Below the pieces are notes generated by a model. It did not search any database. It saw only the letters and a list, made by a program, of their open reading frames with translations, and was not told the DNA's origin. A DNA stretch of 64,000 nt from Chionis minor (taxonomy: Eukaryota; Chordata; Aves; Charadriiformes; Chionididae): contig VZSF01000638.1 in NCBI GenBank assembly GCA_013398295.1, positions 499,609 to 563,608 of the forward strand, read 5' to 3'. The translations under genes were made by a program, and so were the position numbers. Shown one piece after another: positions 51,801-56,976 of this stretch (within the stretch, counting starts at the first letter, position 1; each line of letters starts with the position of its first letter).

Positions 51801-54148
51801 AGCGTGGTTGTAGGAGGTGATTCTGCCTCTCTACTCTGCTCTCATGAGACCCCACCTGGAATACTGCATCCAGGTCTGGATCCCTCAACATAAGAAGGAC
51901 ATGGGCCTGTTGGTGTGAGTCTAGAGGAGCGCCATGAAGATGATCAAAGGGCTGGAGCGCTCCTCCTGTGAAGACAGGCTGGGAGGGTTGGGGTTGTTCA
52001 GCCTGGAGAAAAGAAGACTCCAGAGAGACCCTATAGCAGCTTTCCAGTATCTGAAGGGGGCCTACAAGAAAGCTGGAGAGGGAGTTTTTATAAGAGCAGG
52101 TAGTGGTAGGATGAGAGGTTAACAGTTTTAAACTGAAAGAGTTACATTTAGATTAGAAACGAGGAAGAAATTTTTCCCTATGAGGGTGGTGAGACACTGG
52201 AAGAGGTTGCCCGGGGAAGTTGTGGAGGCCCCATGCCTAGAAGTGTTTAAGGCCAGGTTGGATGGGGCTTTGAGAAACCCGGTCTAGCAGGAGGTGTCCT
52301 TGCCCATGGCAGGAGGGTTGGAACTAGATGACCTTTAAGGTGCCTTCCAACCCAAACCATTCTATGATTCTACGATTTGCTGAAGCAGGTAATCCTTAAA
52401 TCATGTATACGGAGGGGAAAAAAAAAAAAAAAAGTACATGGGAGAGCACCCTTCGACAAGTACATTAATATCATTAAAGCAAGTTTGACAATCTTCTTCA
52501 TAAGTCACAGTAGTGTTGCCCTGCATACCTGTAATATACAATGCGTGCAAATATATGGAGTGCTCAGCCAAAGAATGTCAATGTTAGAACAGTTTTTCAC
52601 TGACATGCACTGTTGCTTCCTGCATCCTCCTCACTCTCATACAACGTTTGCCTCCTAGTGGCAGACTGGGAGCAGCAGCAGAAATGACATGTTTCACCAT
52701 TCATAATCTCTTTGTACATACTTGTACTGAGAGAGTTACAGTCTACCTAGTCTCATCCTGCTCCTGGGGGACAACATTCCAAGTCTGTGAACCTCGTCAG
52801 AGGGCAAGGCAAAGACTTAGCAGTCCTGCTTAGCAATGCTGTGCCACTCCCCAGAGTCAGGAGTTCTGGGGAAAAGTGCCACTGCGGTAATAATATTACA
52901 GCATCACTTTGGAAAGTACCTGATTTTCAGTAGAAACTTGATATTCCTGAACACTGGCAGGAGCTTCTGCCTGCAGTTGCTACAGCATGCTATGAGAACG
53001 AACGTTTCTTGTAGCGTCAGTCTATGTTATCTTTGTGTCTGCAGACAGGGCTAGACTTCCTGAAAAACGTGCTGTTGCATTTCCATCGGGTTGCCATTTG
53101 AAGGTGGTTTTAGTATTTCTGACAGAAGTTTGATGTGGTCATGAGCCAATTAGCAGCATTCTCTCATGGCTACATGCACCATCATGCTTACAGGAACAAC
53201 TGGGCTTCACAGATATTCTTTGTGGACACCTACGATGCAGGATTCCCTGAAAACTCCTCAGTCCATGCTATGGCTCTTTTAAATTCTCATAATTCAATCC
53301 CTATAATCTTATAACTGTTGACTATTATTACTGTATTTATATTTGTCTGAACAAGGAGTGCAGAATCTGTTTCCACTATTTATATTTTTCTATACTAGAA
53401 AAAGGTGAAATTGGAAAATTAAAGAAAGAAGTCAAGTGGTGCTGGCGCTGTCTCCTTACCCCGACTACGCTTTGTGAAGGATGTATTTCCATCATGAAGG
53501 AAAGCTGAGCATAATCCAGAGCGTCACAGTCAGTTGCATGTGAAGCTCCTGGTTTTCTGCCGGGGCATACGCACTGTAATAAATCACTCCTTCCAGAGCA
53601 CGGTCCTTCCCGTGCACATCTAAAGCTCATGCAAATCACCTGCCATAAAAAACAATCTTACACACAAAAAGCCAAAAGTCTTCCTTTTTTTTTTTTTTGT
53701 GACTTGACCTTAGAAGATCTCTGTTGGCTCAAATCTCAAGCAATTCTTCTTTGAATACAAAGCTTGTGTTCAGGTGATAATCACCATATTCCACCGAAGT
53801 ACGCACCTTCACTGCCCTGCACTCCCTGCTCTGTGCCCCTGCCATGTCACAGGCTCTTCCCTGCCCCCTTTTGCCGCAAAGCTCACTCACGCAGGGGGCT
53901 CAGATTAAGTGGCTTTTGAATTAGGCTTCTTTGGCCTGCCAGCTGTGCAGTTTTTGGCCGATTTTGGCGCTTCTGGGCTCTGTCTGCCCGGGTTCAGCCT
54001 GCCTGGGCTCAGCAGCAGGAGCTCAGGGGAACTGAAAGCAGGGCGGCAGCAGAAAATGCTTCAGGCAGACACCAAATGGGAACGTCAGGCCTTCACTAGA
54101 CCCTCCACAGGCACCAGAAAACCCTCTTGACAGCGCAGAGCTCACCAT
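1..54148 (-). CDS. FYB1: FYB1 (ADAP/SLAP-130) gene, 3'-partial, minus strand
   Basis: FYN-binding adaptor protein: a cytosolic scaffold that couples T-cell, platelet and myeloid receptor signalling to SLP-76, FYN, SKAP1 and Ena/VASP proteins, and so to integrin activation. These roles are family knowledge. The sequence shows sixteen exons whose joined frame is open from the ATG at 54,146-54,148 to position 827. They carry, in order, an N-terminus reading [14 protein letters not shown], a Lys/Pro-rich half, a proline-rich block ending [13 protein letters not shown] and YDDV motifs, a Lys/Glu-rich helix plus SH3 domain, the motifs YDDV, FPPPPPD, YDGI and YDDV again, and a second helix plus SH3-like domain. 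Numbering from the exon 1 Met gives 789 complete residues in the window. The final exon, expected to encode an acidic Tyr-containing tail, must lie left of position 1. The closest alternative, the paralogue PRAM1, fits less well because both SH3-like regions and all docking motifs are present. Confidence 0.96.
827..860 (-). CDS. FYB1: FYB1 exon 16: last strand of second SH3 (residues 780-789)
   Basis: The 34-nt exon lies between TTTTACAG (861-863 as CAG) and GTAAGT (821-826). It completes Tyr779 and reads [10 protein letters not shown] plus two bases of residue 790. It fits the mammalian GYVLRSYLADN with several changes (Leu to Gln, Ser-Tyr to Cys-Asn). The phase matches exon 15 exactly. The next exon, expected to encode an acidic DGEIYDD-type tail and the stop, was not found in 1-820. 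Confidence 0.85.
861..5268 (-). other. FYB1: FYB1 intron 15 (4.4 kb)
   Basis: AT-rich intron between exons 15 and 16. The open frames at 4,142-4,962 overlap on both strands, lack family resemblance and are not called. No CR1 or other repeat recognised. Confidence 0.8.
5269..5431 (-). CDS. FYB1: FYB1 exon 15: second SH3-like domain core (residues 725-778)
   Basis: The 163-nt exon has acceptor TATTTTTGCAG|TTT and donor T|GTGAGT (5,263-5,268). It encodes [19 protein letters not shown], then [19 protein letters not shown] and [10 protein letters not shown]. The order and residues (DLxVKPGEx[12 protein letters not shown]) are diagnostic for the FYB1 C-terminal SH3-like fold, which in mammals lacks normal polyproline binding. 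Confidence 0.96.
5432..5742 (-). other. FYB1: FYB1 intron 14 (311 nt)
   Basis: Short GT-AG intron separating the helix exon from the SH3 core exon. Nothing else seen. Confidence 0.9.
5743..5848 (-). CDS. FYB1: FYB1 exon 14: charged helix of the second extended SH3 domain (residues 690-724)
   Basis: The 106-nt exon has acceptor TTGTTTTAG|T (TAG at 5,849-5,851) and donor AAA|GTAAGT (5,737-5,742). It encodes [19 protein letters not shown], then [17 protein letters not shown], the helix preceding hSH3-C, closely matching the mammalian Lys/Glu segment. Its end (KKFK, phase 0) mirrors exon 7. Confidence 0.94.
5849..7180 (-). other. FYB1: FYB1 intron 13 (GC-AG, 1.3 kb)
   Basis: Begins with GCAAGT on the gene strand and ends in TTTTAG. 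It contains a TG-rich purine/pyrimidine-alternating patch at 6,484-6,521. No further exon was recognised. Confidence 0.7.
6484..6521 (+). repeat. Imperfect TG/CG-alternating tract
   Basis: TGTGTGTGGTGTGCGTGCAT continuing through GTGTGCGTTAGCGCGC; alternating purine-pyrimidine sequence in intron 13. Confidence 0.7.
7181..7250 (-). CDS. FYB1: FYB1 exon 13: second YDDV and second FPPPPP motif (residues 667-688), GC splice donor
   Basis: The acceptor is TTATTTCAG|AT (CAG at 7,251-7,253). The exon encodes [22 protein letters not shown]. Tyr673 in YDDV corresponds to human Tyr651, the other SLP-76 site. Exon 14 begins with the third base of a codon, so exon 13 must end with two bases. The only nearby solution is CTC AT|GCAAGT, a GC donor at 7,175-7,180. 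The adjacent GT (GTGAAA at 7,171-7,176) would end in phase 0 and meet a stop after about 14 codons. The 3' boundary is therefore inferred from frame. An undetected micro-exon in the following intron is the alternative. Confidence 0.84.
7251..8288 (-). other. FYB1: FYB1 intron 12 (1.0 kb)
   Basis: GT-AG intron. The open frame at 7,950-8,240 shows no family resemblance. Confidence 0.85.
8289..8320 (-). CDS. FYB1: FYB1 exon 12: 32-nt micro-exon (residues 656-665)
   Basis: The micro-exon is preceded by a long T-tract and CAG (8,321-8,323) and followed by GTAATT (8,283-8,288). It encodes [10 protein letters not shown] between split Ser655 and Asp666. Skipping it alone shifts frame to an early TGA, whereas skipping it with exon 13 (32+70 = 102 nt) keeps frame. 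Confidence 0.86.
8321..9678 (-). other. FYB1: FYB1 intron 11 (1.4 kb)
   Basis: GT-AG intron with a long T-tract before the acceptor. The open frame at 8,995-9,270 has a Lys-rich end but no splice context or resemblance supporting it. Confidence 0.85.
9679..9748 (-). CDS. FYB1: FYB1 exon 11: Ena/VASP-binding FPPPPP and FYN-binding YDGI (residues 633-654)
   Basis: The 70-nt exon has acceptor GTTAAAG|AG and donor AG|GTAAGT (9,673-9,678). It encodes [20 protein letters not shown]634-P639 is the EVH1-domain ligand (Ena/VASP) and Tyr644 in YDGI corresponds to the human FYN SH2 site Tyr625. The acceptor is weak (purine-rich just before AG) but it is the only one that keeps frame with exon 10. Confidence 0.93.
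9749..10917 (-). other. FYB1: FYB1 intron 10 (1.2 kb)
   Basis: GT-AG intron. No repeat or additional exon recognised. Confidence 0.85.
10918..10946 (-). CDS. FYB1: FYB1 exon 10: 29-nt micro-exon, Ser/Gly linker (residues 623-631)
   Basis: The micro-exon lies between CTTTTCCAG and GTAAGT (10,912-10,917) and encodes QSGGQSGAE flanked by split Ser622 and Lys632. It matches the Ser/Gly-rich linker of mammalian FYB1. Exon 9 cannot be joined in frame to exon 11 without it, because exon 9 ends with two bases and exon 11 starts with two. Exons 10 and 11 together are 99 nt and could be skipped as a pair in frame. Confidence 0.88.
11561..11597 (+). repeat. Short decamer tandem repeat
   Basis: About 3.5 copies of TAATTGTTAG / CAACTGTTAG in a row within FYB1 intron 9. 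Confidence 0.8.
11719..11775 (-). mobile_element. Probable decayed CR1 3' tail
   Basis: GATCACAGGGTAATTGATGT followed by AGAGGTCATGTAGTCTAAC resembles the antisense CR1 end (ATCACAGAAT ... AGGTCATCTAGTCCAAC). It is short and diverged. Confidence 0.42.
13825..13969 (-). CDS. FYB1: FYB1 exon 9: end of first SH3 and SLP-76 docking YDDV (residues 575-621)
   Basis: The 145-nt exon has acceptor TTTATTTAG|AT and donor AG|GTATGT (13,819-13,824). It completes Tyr574 and reads [15 protein letters not shown], the last SH3 strand, then a linker and [10 protein letters not shown]. Tyr611 in YDDV corresponds to human Tyr595, a FYN-phosphorylated SLP-76 SH2 docking site (family knowledge). Confidence 0.96.
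14336..15900 (-). mobile_element. CR1 LINE, internally deleted, minus strand
   Basis: The 3' end at 14,336 carries the CR1 terminal octamer pattern (TCATAGAATCATAGG on the plus strand) followed by the typical antisense tail (TTGGAAGGGACC). On the minus strand, 14,893-14,423 encodes an intact C-terminal piece of ORF2 ([41 protein letters not shown]). At about 14,895-14,940 the match jumps directly to the pre-RT region, and 15,433-15,107 encodes endonuclease sequence ([17 protein letters not shown]). Sequence to about 15,520 includes the ORF2 start-like CIYTNAR; the part beyond 15,650 is less certain. The RT core is missing, so the copy is dead. Confidence 0.9.
16535..16900 (-). mobile_element. 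CR1 LINE 3' fragment, minus strand
   Basis: The antisense pattern is typical of a different CR1 subfamily: AGCAGGTTACCCAGGACTG, GGAGACTCCACCACCTC, GGGCAACCTGTTCCC and TTTCCTGATGTTCAGAC. The minus strand encodes the ORF2 C-terminal remnant ([33 protein letters not shown]). It is 5' truncated at about 16,900. It lies about 0.6 kb from the preceding CR1 in the same intron and orientation, but with a different consensus, so it is a separate insertion. Confidence 0.85.
17608..17764 (-). CDS. FYB1: FYB1 exon 8: first SH3 domain core (residues 522-573)
   Basis: The 157-nt exon has acceptor TCTCTGCAG|TTA and donor T|GTGAGT (17,602-17,607). It encodes [20 protein letters not shown], then the SH3 beta strands including [15 protein letters not shown] and [12 protein letters not shown]. 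In mammals this helically extended SH3 (hSH3-N) binds acidic phospholipids rather than canonical polyproline ligands. The Lys-rich surface is retained. Confidence 0.96.
17765..19401 (-). other. FYB1: FYB1 intron 7 (1.6 kb)
   Basis: GT-AG intron (GTAAGC donor). Nothing else recognised. Confidence 0.88.
19402..19519 (-). CDS. FYB1: FYB1 exon 7: charged helix of the first extended SH3 domain (residues 483-521)
   Basis: The 118-nt exon has acceptor TTTTCAG|A and donor AAA|GTAAGC (19,396-19,401). It encodes a Lys/Glu-rich segment ([19 protein letters not shown] at its end), corresponding to the N-terminal helix that packs against the first SH3 fold of ADAP. It ends exactly at KKFK, as in the second module, where exon 14 also ends KKFK; the two modules share the same exon architecture. 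Confidence 0.95.
19520..20971 (-). other. FYB1: FYB1 intron 6 (1.5 kb)
   Basis: GT-AG intron. No repeat or extra exon recognised. Confidence 0.88.
20972..21018 (-). CDS. FYB1: FYB1 exon 6: acidic exon with YEDI motif (residues 467-481)
   Basis: The 47-nt exon has acceptor TTCTTATAG|GGC (TAG at 21,019-21,021) and donor CAG|GTAGTA (20,966-20,971). It encodes [15 protein letters not shown] plus two bases of Arg482. The YEDI motif (Tyr475) is conserved in mammalian FYB1 (there GETYEDI) and precedes the first helical SH3 module. Confidence 0.91.
21019..21786 (-). other. FYB1: FYB1 intron 5 (0.8 kb)
   Basis: GT-AG intron. Nothing else recognised. Confidence 0.85.
21787..21806 (-). CDS. FYB1: FYB1 exon 5: 20-nt micro-exon (residues 461-466)
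   Basis: The micro-exon GT CAT GGA AAT ACA GAG GGG lies between ATATAG (acceptor) and GTAAGT (21,781-21,786). It encodes the end of Gly460 plus HGNTEG. Skipping it would join exon 4 to exon 6 out of frame and reach a TGA within a few codons, so it must normally be included. It is supported by the phase match on both sides and by an HGNTEGGEESDGE reading that aligns with the acidic segment of mammalian FYB1. Confidence 0.82.
21807..22876 (-). other. FYB1: FYB1 intron 4 (1.1 kb)
   Basis: GT-AG intron. A T12-type homopolymer at about 22,548-22,559 and an AAT-rich patch near 22,805 are the only notable items. Confidence 0.85.
22877..22926 (-). CDS. FYB1: FYB1 exon 4: acidic exon with a YDDV motif (residues 444-459)
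   Basis: The 50-nt exon is preceded by ATTTACAG and followed by GTAAGA (22,871-22,876). It encodes [16 protein letters not shown], with Tyr451 in a YDDV context, the consensus recognised by the SLP-76 SH2 domain. Phases fit exon 3 (AC|A = Thr) and exon 5 (G|GT = Gly). In the human protein as I remember it the corresponding acidic segment lacks this tyrosine, so the motif may be bird- or sauropsid-specific. Confidence 0.9.
22927..24682 (-). other. FYB1: FYB1 intron 3 (1.8 kb) with CpG-dense island
   Basis: The centre of the intron is a GC- and CpG-rich block listed separately. The flanks are ordinary intron. No recognised exon. Confidence 0.88.
23620..24130. promoter_or_regulatory. CpG-dense GC-rich island inside FYB1 intron 3
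   Basis: In about 330 bases (23,620-23,940) I count close to 28 CpG dinucleotides, against near absence in surrounding intron; moderate CpG density continues to about 24,130. Such blocks in vertebrates are often unmethylated regulatory islands or internal promoters. A CTCF-like string CCACCAGATGGGGC occurs at 23,832-23,845. Overlapping open frames exist on both strands (23,532-24,012) as expected for GC-rich sequence, and none resembles a known protein. Promoter activity is inference; a GC-rich retrocopy or a biased gene conversion patch are alternatives. Confidence 0.4.
24683..24863 (-). CDS. FYB1: FYB1 exon 3: proline-rich segment (residues 384-442)
   Basis: The 181-nt exon starts with two bases completing Ser383 and ends with two bases of Thr443. 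The acceptor is TTTTTTTCAG|GC and the donor AC|GTAAGT (24,677-24,682). It encodes a run of five prolines at residues 413-417 ([12 protein letters not shown]) and the signature SLPPRNIKP, which is nearly invariant in the family. These polyproline sites are plausible SH3 ligands. The frame links exon 2 (PKDS) to exon 4 (TNPDNEE) without a gap. Confidence 0.94.
26478..26895 (+). mobile_element. Ancient, decayed CR1/L3-type LINE 3' fragment
   Basis: Degraded but ordered landmarks on the plus strand follow an amniote CR1 tail: GAGAGTCCAAGGG and ATTAGAGGTCTAGAAGACATG (the 'multi-residue MIRGLE' region), then TTAGGAGACATTTTCTAA, and finally GAGGGATGGACCAAACAACT and CTCTACATCCCTTACAATTC before the terminal octamer remnant near 26,890. 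Divergence is high, so this is an old insertion. Boundaries are approximate. Confidence 0.55.
31831..32610 (+). repeat. Pair of diverged direct repeats, about 100 bp each, offset 680 bp
   Basis: 31,831-31,931 and 32,511-32,610 share ATGTAATGCA-A/T-CAAATGATGAA, TTCAT-AAAAGTG-TTCTTC and GGT-TAGGAAATAA in the same order and spacing, at roughly 80% identity by eye. The intervening sequence is unrelated apart from an AGCTTTCAG-like patch. This may be an old local duplication or two copies of an unrecognised repeat family. Confidence 0.7.
37237..37618 (+). repeat. 37-bp direct repeats flanking 308 bp
   Basis: CAGTATTTATTTTAAATGCA (37,237-37,273) and CAGTGTTTATTTTAAATGCA (37,582-37,618) match over 37 positions with two differences. 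The repeat offset is 345 bp. Confidence 0.85.
39931..41074 (-). CDS. FYB1: FYB1 exon 2: long N-terminal Lys/Pro-rich region (residues 2-382)
   Basis: This 1,144-nt exon encodes almost half of the protein. The acceptor is TTATAG|GATGGC (TAG at 41,075-41,077) and the donor is GACA|GTGAGT (39,925-39,930, phase 1). The first in-exon ATG is at 41,045-41,047 (MAKFNTG), the start usually given for mammalian FYB1; the reading frame is open upstream through DGKADVKSL to exon 1, so two starts are possible. The region is predicted disordered, with repeated KPP/KP motifs such as EPKPLYPKP and DPKPPYLKP. It ends in [19 protein letters not shown], corresponding to the proline-rich stretch that binds the SKAP1 SH3 domain in mammals. 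Identity is very strong at both ends ([27 protein letters not shown]), with a fast-evolving middle. Confidence 0.97.
41761..41792 (+). repeat. G-rich tract with quadruplex potential
   Basis: Three runs of six to seven G separated by CT and T, followed by GGAGG, on the plus strand (non-template for nothing known; antisense to FYB1 intron 1). Confidence 0.85.
42714..42728 (+). other. T-homopolymer ending in an ambiguous base (N)
   Basis: Fourteen Ts are followed by a single N at 42,728, the only ambiguous base I saw in the window. It marks an unresolved homopolymer length or a closed gap in the assembly. Confidence 0.97.
46478..46534 (-). CDS. FYB1: Candidate in-frame cassette exon (exon 1b) of FYB1
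   Basis: A 57-nt segment is bounded by a good acceptor (TTTATTTACAG, ending at 46,535) and a usable donor (AAAG|GTTTGT, 46,472-46,477). It has no stop in the relevant frame and is exactly 19 codons (reads [19 protein letters not shown]). It would insert between the exon 1 ATG and exon 2 without shifting frame. The residues resemble nothing I recognise, and random sequence could supply such a segment with roughly one-in-ten odds, so it may be a chance pseudo-exon or an untranslated or alternative exon. Only transcript data can decide. Confidence 0.38.
49149..51712 (-). mobile_element. CR1 LINE, about 2.6 kb, 5' truncated, minus strand
   Basis: The 3' end at 49,149 shows two octamer copies (AGAATCATAGAATCACC on the plus strand). 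Reading leftward on the minus strand: a remnant of the endonuclease end ([14 protein letters not shown], near 51,660-51,700), the linker ([20 protein letters not shown], 51,218-51,024), the reverse transcriptase fingers/palm ([44 protein letters not shown]), the catalytic FADD (50,031-50,020) and the thumb/C-terminus down to 49,200. At least two frameshifts near 50,045 and 50,160-50,200, plus a 155-bp duplication, break the ORF, so it is inactive. It interrupts FYB1 intron 1 in the sense orientation of the gene. Confidence 0.95.
50763..51072 (-). repeat. 155-bp near-perfect tandem duplication inside a CR1
   Basis: Positions 50,763-50,917 and 50,918-51,072 are two consecutive copies of the same 155-base segment with only two differences seen (G/A in GGATGGAGATC versus GGATGGAAATC, and C/T in CCTCCTTTT versus CCTCTTTTT). 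The unit is part of the CR1 ORF2 linker region and the length is not a multiple of three. The duplication happened after insertion or shortly before it; the high identity suggests a recent event or an assembly artefact. Confidence 0.93.
51716..52375 (+). mobile_element. CR1 LINE 3' fragment, plus strand
   Basis: A 5'-truncated CR1 in the opposite orientation starts at TTGGTGGATGAGAAGCTCAA. It contains [24 protein letters not shown] ORF2 sequence and ends with the canonical tail AACCCAAACCATTCTATGAT. The start abuts the 5' end of the minus-strand copy, so the two copies lie head to head. Stops and an indel near 51,915 break the frame. Confidence 0.94.
52418..52433 (+). repeat. A-homopolymer
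   Basis: A run of about 16 A directly downstream (43 bp) of the plus-strand CR1 end. It is not a CR1 tail, since CR1 ends in octamers rather than poly-A. Confidence 0.9.
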
Positions 54149-54330
54149 GGTGGCCAAGAGCCCTGATGTGCCCAGACACGGCCCCACAAAGCACAGGCTG
54201 AGAGGACTCGCAGGGCTTGCCAGGGCGCCATCACCCCTCACGTCCCACAGTTGGTGCCTCGTTAAGGGCTGCTGCTGATCACCAGTGGTAGCTTGAGGAG
54301 ATGAGTTAATGGGCTAAGTTGCGGGTGATG
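54146..54330 (-). CDS. FYB1: FYB1 exon 1: 5'UTR plus initiator Met codon (5' end not defined)
   Basis: On the minus strand GCCACCATG is followed directly by GTGAGC, so the ATG (54,148-54,146) is the last codon of the exon, with a textbook Kozak context and a good splice donor (54,140-54,145). Joined to exon 2 it reads ATG|GAT GGC AAG, i.e. [13 protein letters not shown], the N-terminus I know from a mammalian FYB1 isoform. Upstream in the same frame there is no other ATG before an in-frame TAG near 54,323, so this is the natural start. The right boundary given here is only that stop; the transcription start is unknown. The exon lies in a GC-rich stretch (about 53,800-55,200) suited to a promoter. 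A CCACTTCCCC run at 54,645-54,654 reads GGGGAAGTGG on the gene strand, a tentative ETS-type site. The exon call is an inference from splice site, Kozak and frame. Confidence 0.78.
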
Positions 54331-56904
54331 TGCATGTAGCTGAGTTTAGAGCAACCAACTCCTGGCCTGAGGCAAGGGGGTTGTGGAGAGGACCTGGTGG
54401 CCCCCTTGGTCAGGCAGGCTGGGAAGTTGCTAGAAGTCGTGTATGCGAGGAAATCAGGAGAGAGCAGGGTGAGAGGGAGGATGGAGGAGCACGGCAGGGC
54501 TAATGGGAGCTGGGCACGAGCAGCTGTGTCAGGAAAGGAGCTCTGGCAGCCGGGGAGGGTGGGCAGCCTTTTGCCTGCCCTCATGATGCTGTCCTCCCTC
54601 AGCGCCGCTCCCCCGTGCCCCCCAGCAGTGGCCATGCCTGTGTCCCACTTCCCCACCATCATCTCATGCGCCCCTGAGTCGCCCTGTGCCTCTCTGCTGG
54701 GGCTCAGCCTGGCACGGAGGGAGCCAGTGCAACCCTGAGAGCGTGGGGGCAGCCATCTTACTTAGCAGCTTCTTTCAGAAATGCCCTGACACCCAGGGAG
54801 AGGAGAGGGAGCCTGCCCTGGGGGAAGGGAGATTGGGTGGGAAGAGAGGTAGGAGACAACTTTCTCAAGGAAGAAGCCACTTCACTTTCCTCCCCGTATA
54901 CCCTTGTGTGAATGGTTGGGCAGGGGATTATCCACTGGCCCAACTTCCCCCTCGGCATCCCCCCCCCCAGCCGCTGATACTGCGAGGAAGAAGAAGTGGA
55001 AAGGCAAGAGGAACACCCCTGACTTCCCTTTCTCCTCAACACATCGTTCCCTGCCTCTGCCTGGGAGGCAAAAAATGGTGCAAGAACATGCAAATACCCG
55101 ACAGGAATTGTGCAAACCCTGTGGAAGGGAGAGAGGGATCTCTCTGGACACCCCACGCTTTTGCACTCAAAATTAGCAATGTCCTTTCCTGCCCTCTCCT
55201 ATGTTAAACCCCCATCAGCTCTTCAAGCCTCATCTACTTCCAGTGCAGAAAAGCAAAACAGAAACCGATGTTTCCTGAAAAGCATCCCAGCTTTTTGCCA
55301 ACCCAGGCAAGGTCCTGCTTTTGCTGTTTGCCCTTCTGCACTAGAAAAGGGGGTCACAGAGGACTCTCAGATGATGTTTGTGCCTCTCCCGGAATCACCT
55401 AGCACAGTTACCATGAGCTTTCTCTGGGAAGTGGGTAGCCAAGGGCCTTTAGCTTTCAAATTCTCCTCCTTAAACCTCTGAAGAAAAGGTTTCAGGTGAG
55501 AGAAGTTTAGGCTCTATTAATGTCATGTGATTTCTTACCAACAGCTCAGTCTTTCCCTTTTAGTAAGCTGAAGACCAGGCCTACGTTTACTAGCTATTGC
55601 CCAAATCATAGCAGAGGTGGTCAGGCAGCTTTTGCTTTAAAAAGATGTATGCTTTAAAAAAAAAAAAAATTCAAAAATTCAAAACCAGATTTTCATGGTG
55701 AATTTTGATACGTCAAGCAATCTCTGATAAGTTAAGACAAAAATGAGTGTTAGTGAAATGCAATTGACATCTTTCTGTACTTTATGTGCTCTCAAGAAAG
55801 TACCTGTCATGGGTAGGACCAAATGTGAAAACATCTGAAACAAAGAAAATGAAGGCTCAAGTTAAATTCATAGTTGTTATGAATCTTTCACCATTCTGCC
55901 TCTGCACCCTTTCACAGTGTGTCTGTGATAATTAGTGTTATTTAGTATAACTGCAGCTAATAATTTTCCAGTCTCTTCTCATGGTCTTGAATTTCAACTT
56001 TTTGTTACCATATATGCTGTACTGAAAGTATTTTTATATTGTAAAACATGAAGCAGGAAAGGCCAAGTGAAAAAAAACTAAGTCAGTGCTTTACAGTTAA
56101 ACCTGGTTTATATAGTAGAAATTTTAATCTATTTTGCAATGAAAGCTTCTTGGCTTATTTTGCCAAGTCAGTTTTCCCAGGCAGTCACAGAGCTAAAGAA
56201 TGTGTATTTTTGTCTCTATATCATTAAGAGTTTTCAGAAAATAGATAATTACTTCCTCGTGCAAGTCCTGTCAACTCACTGAAGAGCTGGATAAGGAAGG
56301 AAAACTCTCCTCTTTCCAGGCTAGAGTTTCTTTTCTTCTGCTCTTGTGCCAGGAATAACGCAAGCATCCAACAAGCAGCTCCACTGCAGAGCTCATGAAA
56401 TGCCATGTTTAGACACCATGTAACACTGATCTCTGATAGCGTTCTGTAGTGTCTGGTTTTTGTAACTAACGTAGTACTTTGCTCTGGGGAGTATTTACAA
56501 AAATCTCTATTACATCCTTAATCTTTTAATGGCAAACTTCTCAACAGATGAGCAGTGCATGCAACAGGAGCTAATTTTAGCAAGGCTTCACAATTTCAAG
56601 CACAGTTAATGCAGAACCAGATATTTTTGTCTGTCTCTGATGAAGTTTTTTTCAGCTTCTTGCCCTTTGCATTGGGAAATTTCTTGAAAAATACTGCTGA
56701 TTCTGGTAGATCCAGCTGATTTGCAAAGGTCAGAAAAGGAAAGGTGCTGAGCATTTTCACGCGTTTTGTCCTTCAGTAGCATTTAATGACCAAAGTATGG
56801 ATTCTCTGCACTTGCGGTTCATAAGCAGTGCCAACCCATACAGAGCAGCTGATGAAAACTGGTGTGTGCTGTTAGCCGTTTGTGAACTACTTCAAAATGA
56901 GATC

Positions 56905-56976
56905 TAGCACTAAGGGCTGGACCGGATGGTCTTTCGAGATCCCTTTCAGCCAGGGCTGTTCTGTGATTCTGTGACA
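56905..56976 (+). mobile_element. CR1 3' tail fragment, plus strand
   Basis: GGGCTGGACCGGATGGTCTT, then GAGATCCCTTTCAGCC and TTCTGTGATTCTGTGAC, match the sense CR1 terminus with two octamer-like units. Only the extreme 3' end is present. Confidence 0.75.

Larger units (their letters stand above)
41075..54145 (-). other. FYB1: FYB1 intron 1 (13.1 kb)
   Basis: Separates the ATG exon from exon 2. It contains the candidate cassette exon (46,478-46,534), a G-rich tract (41,761-41,792), an ambiguous base (42,728), and two CR1 elements (49,149-51,712 and 51,716-52,375). The rest has no recognised feature. Confidence 0.75.

Noticed and set aside
53376..53639. Cys-containing minus-strand open frame considered as a C9-like exon
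   Set aside because: Cysteine spacing does not fit LDLRA, TSP or EGF modules and flanking splice sites were not convincing.
54306..55481. Open frames up to 173 codons upstream of exon 1
   Set aside because: GC-rich low-stop-density sequence with overlapping frames on both strands, no recognisable domain.
55804..55834. 31-nt segment with exon-like splice sites (TTTGTTTCAG and ACAG|GTACTT), minus strand, containing ATGs
   Set aside because: Splicing to exon 2 or to the cassette exon gives a stop within about 15 codons. It could only be untranslated, and no further support exists.
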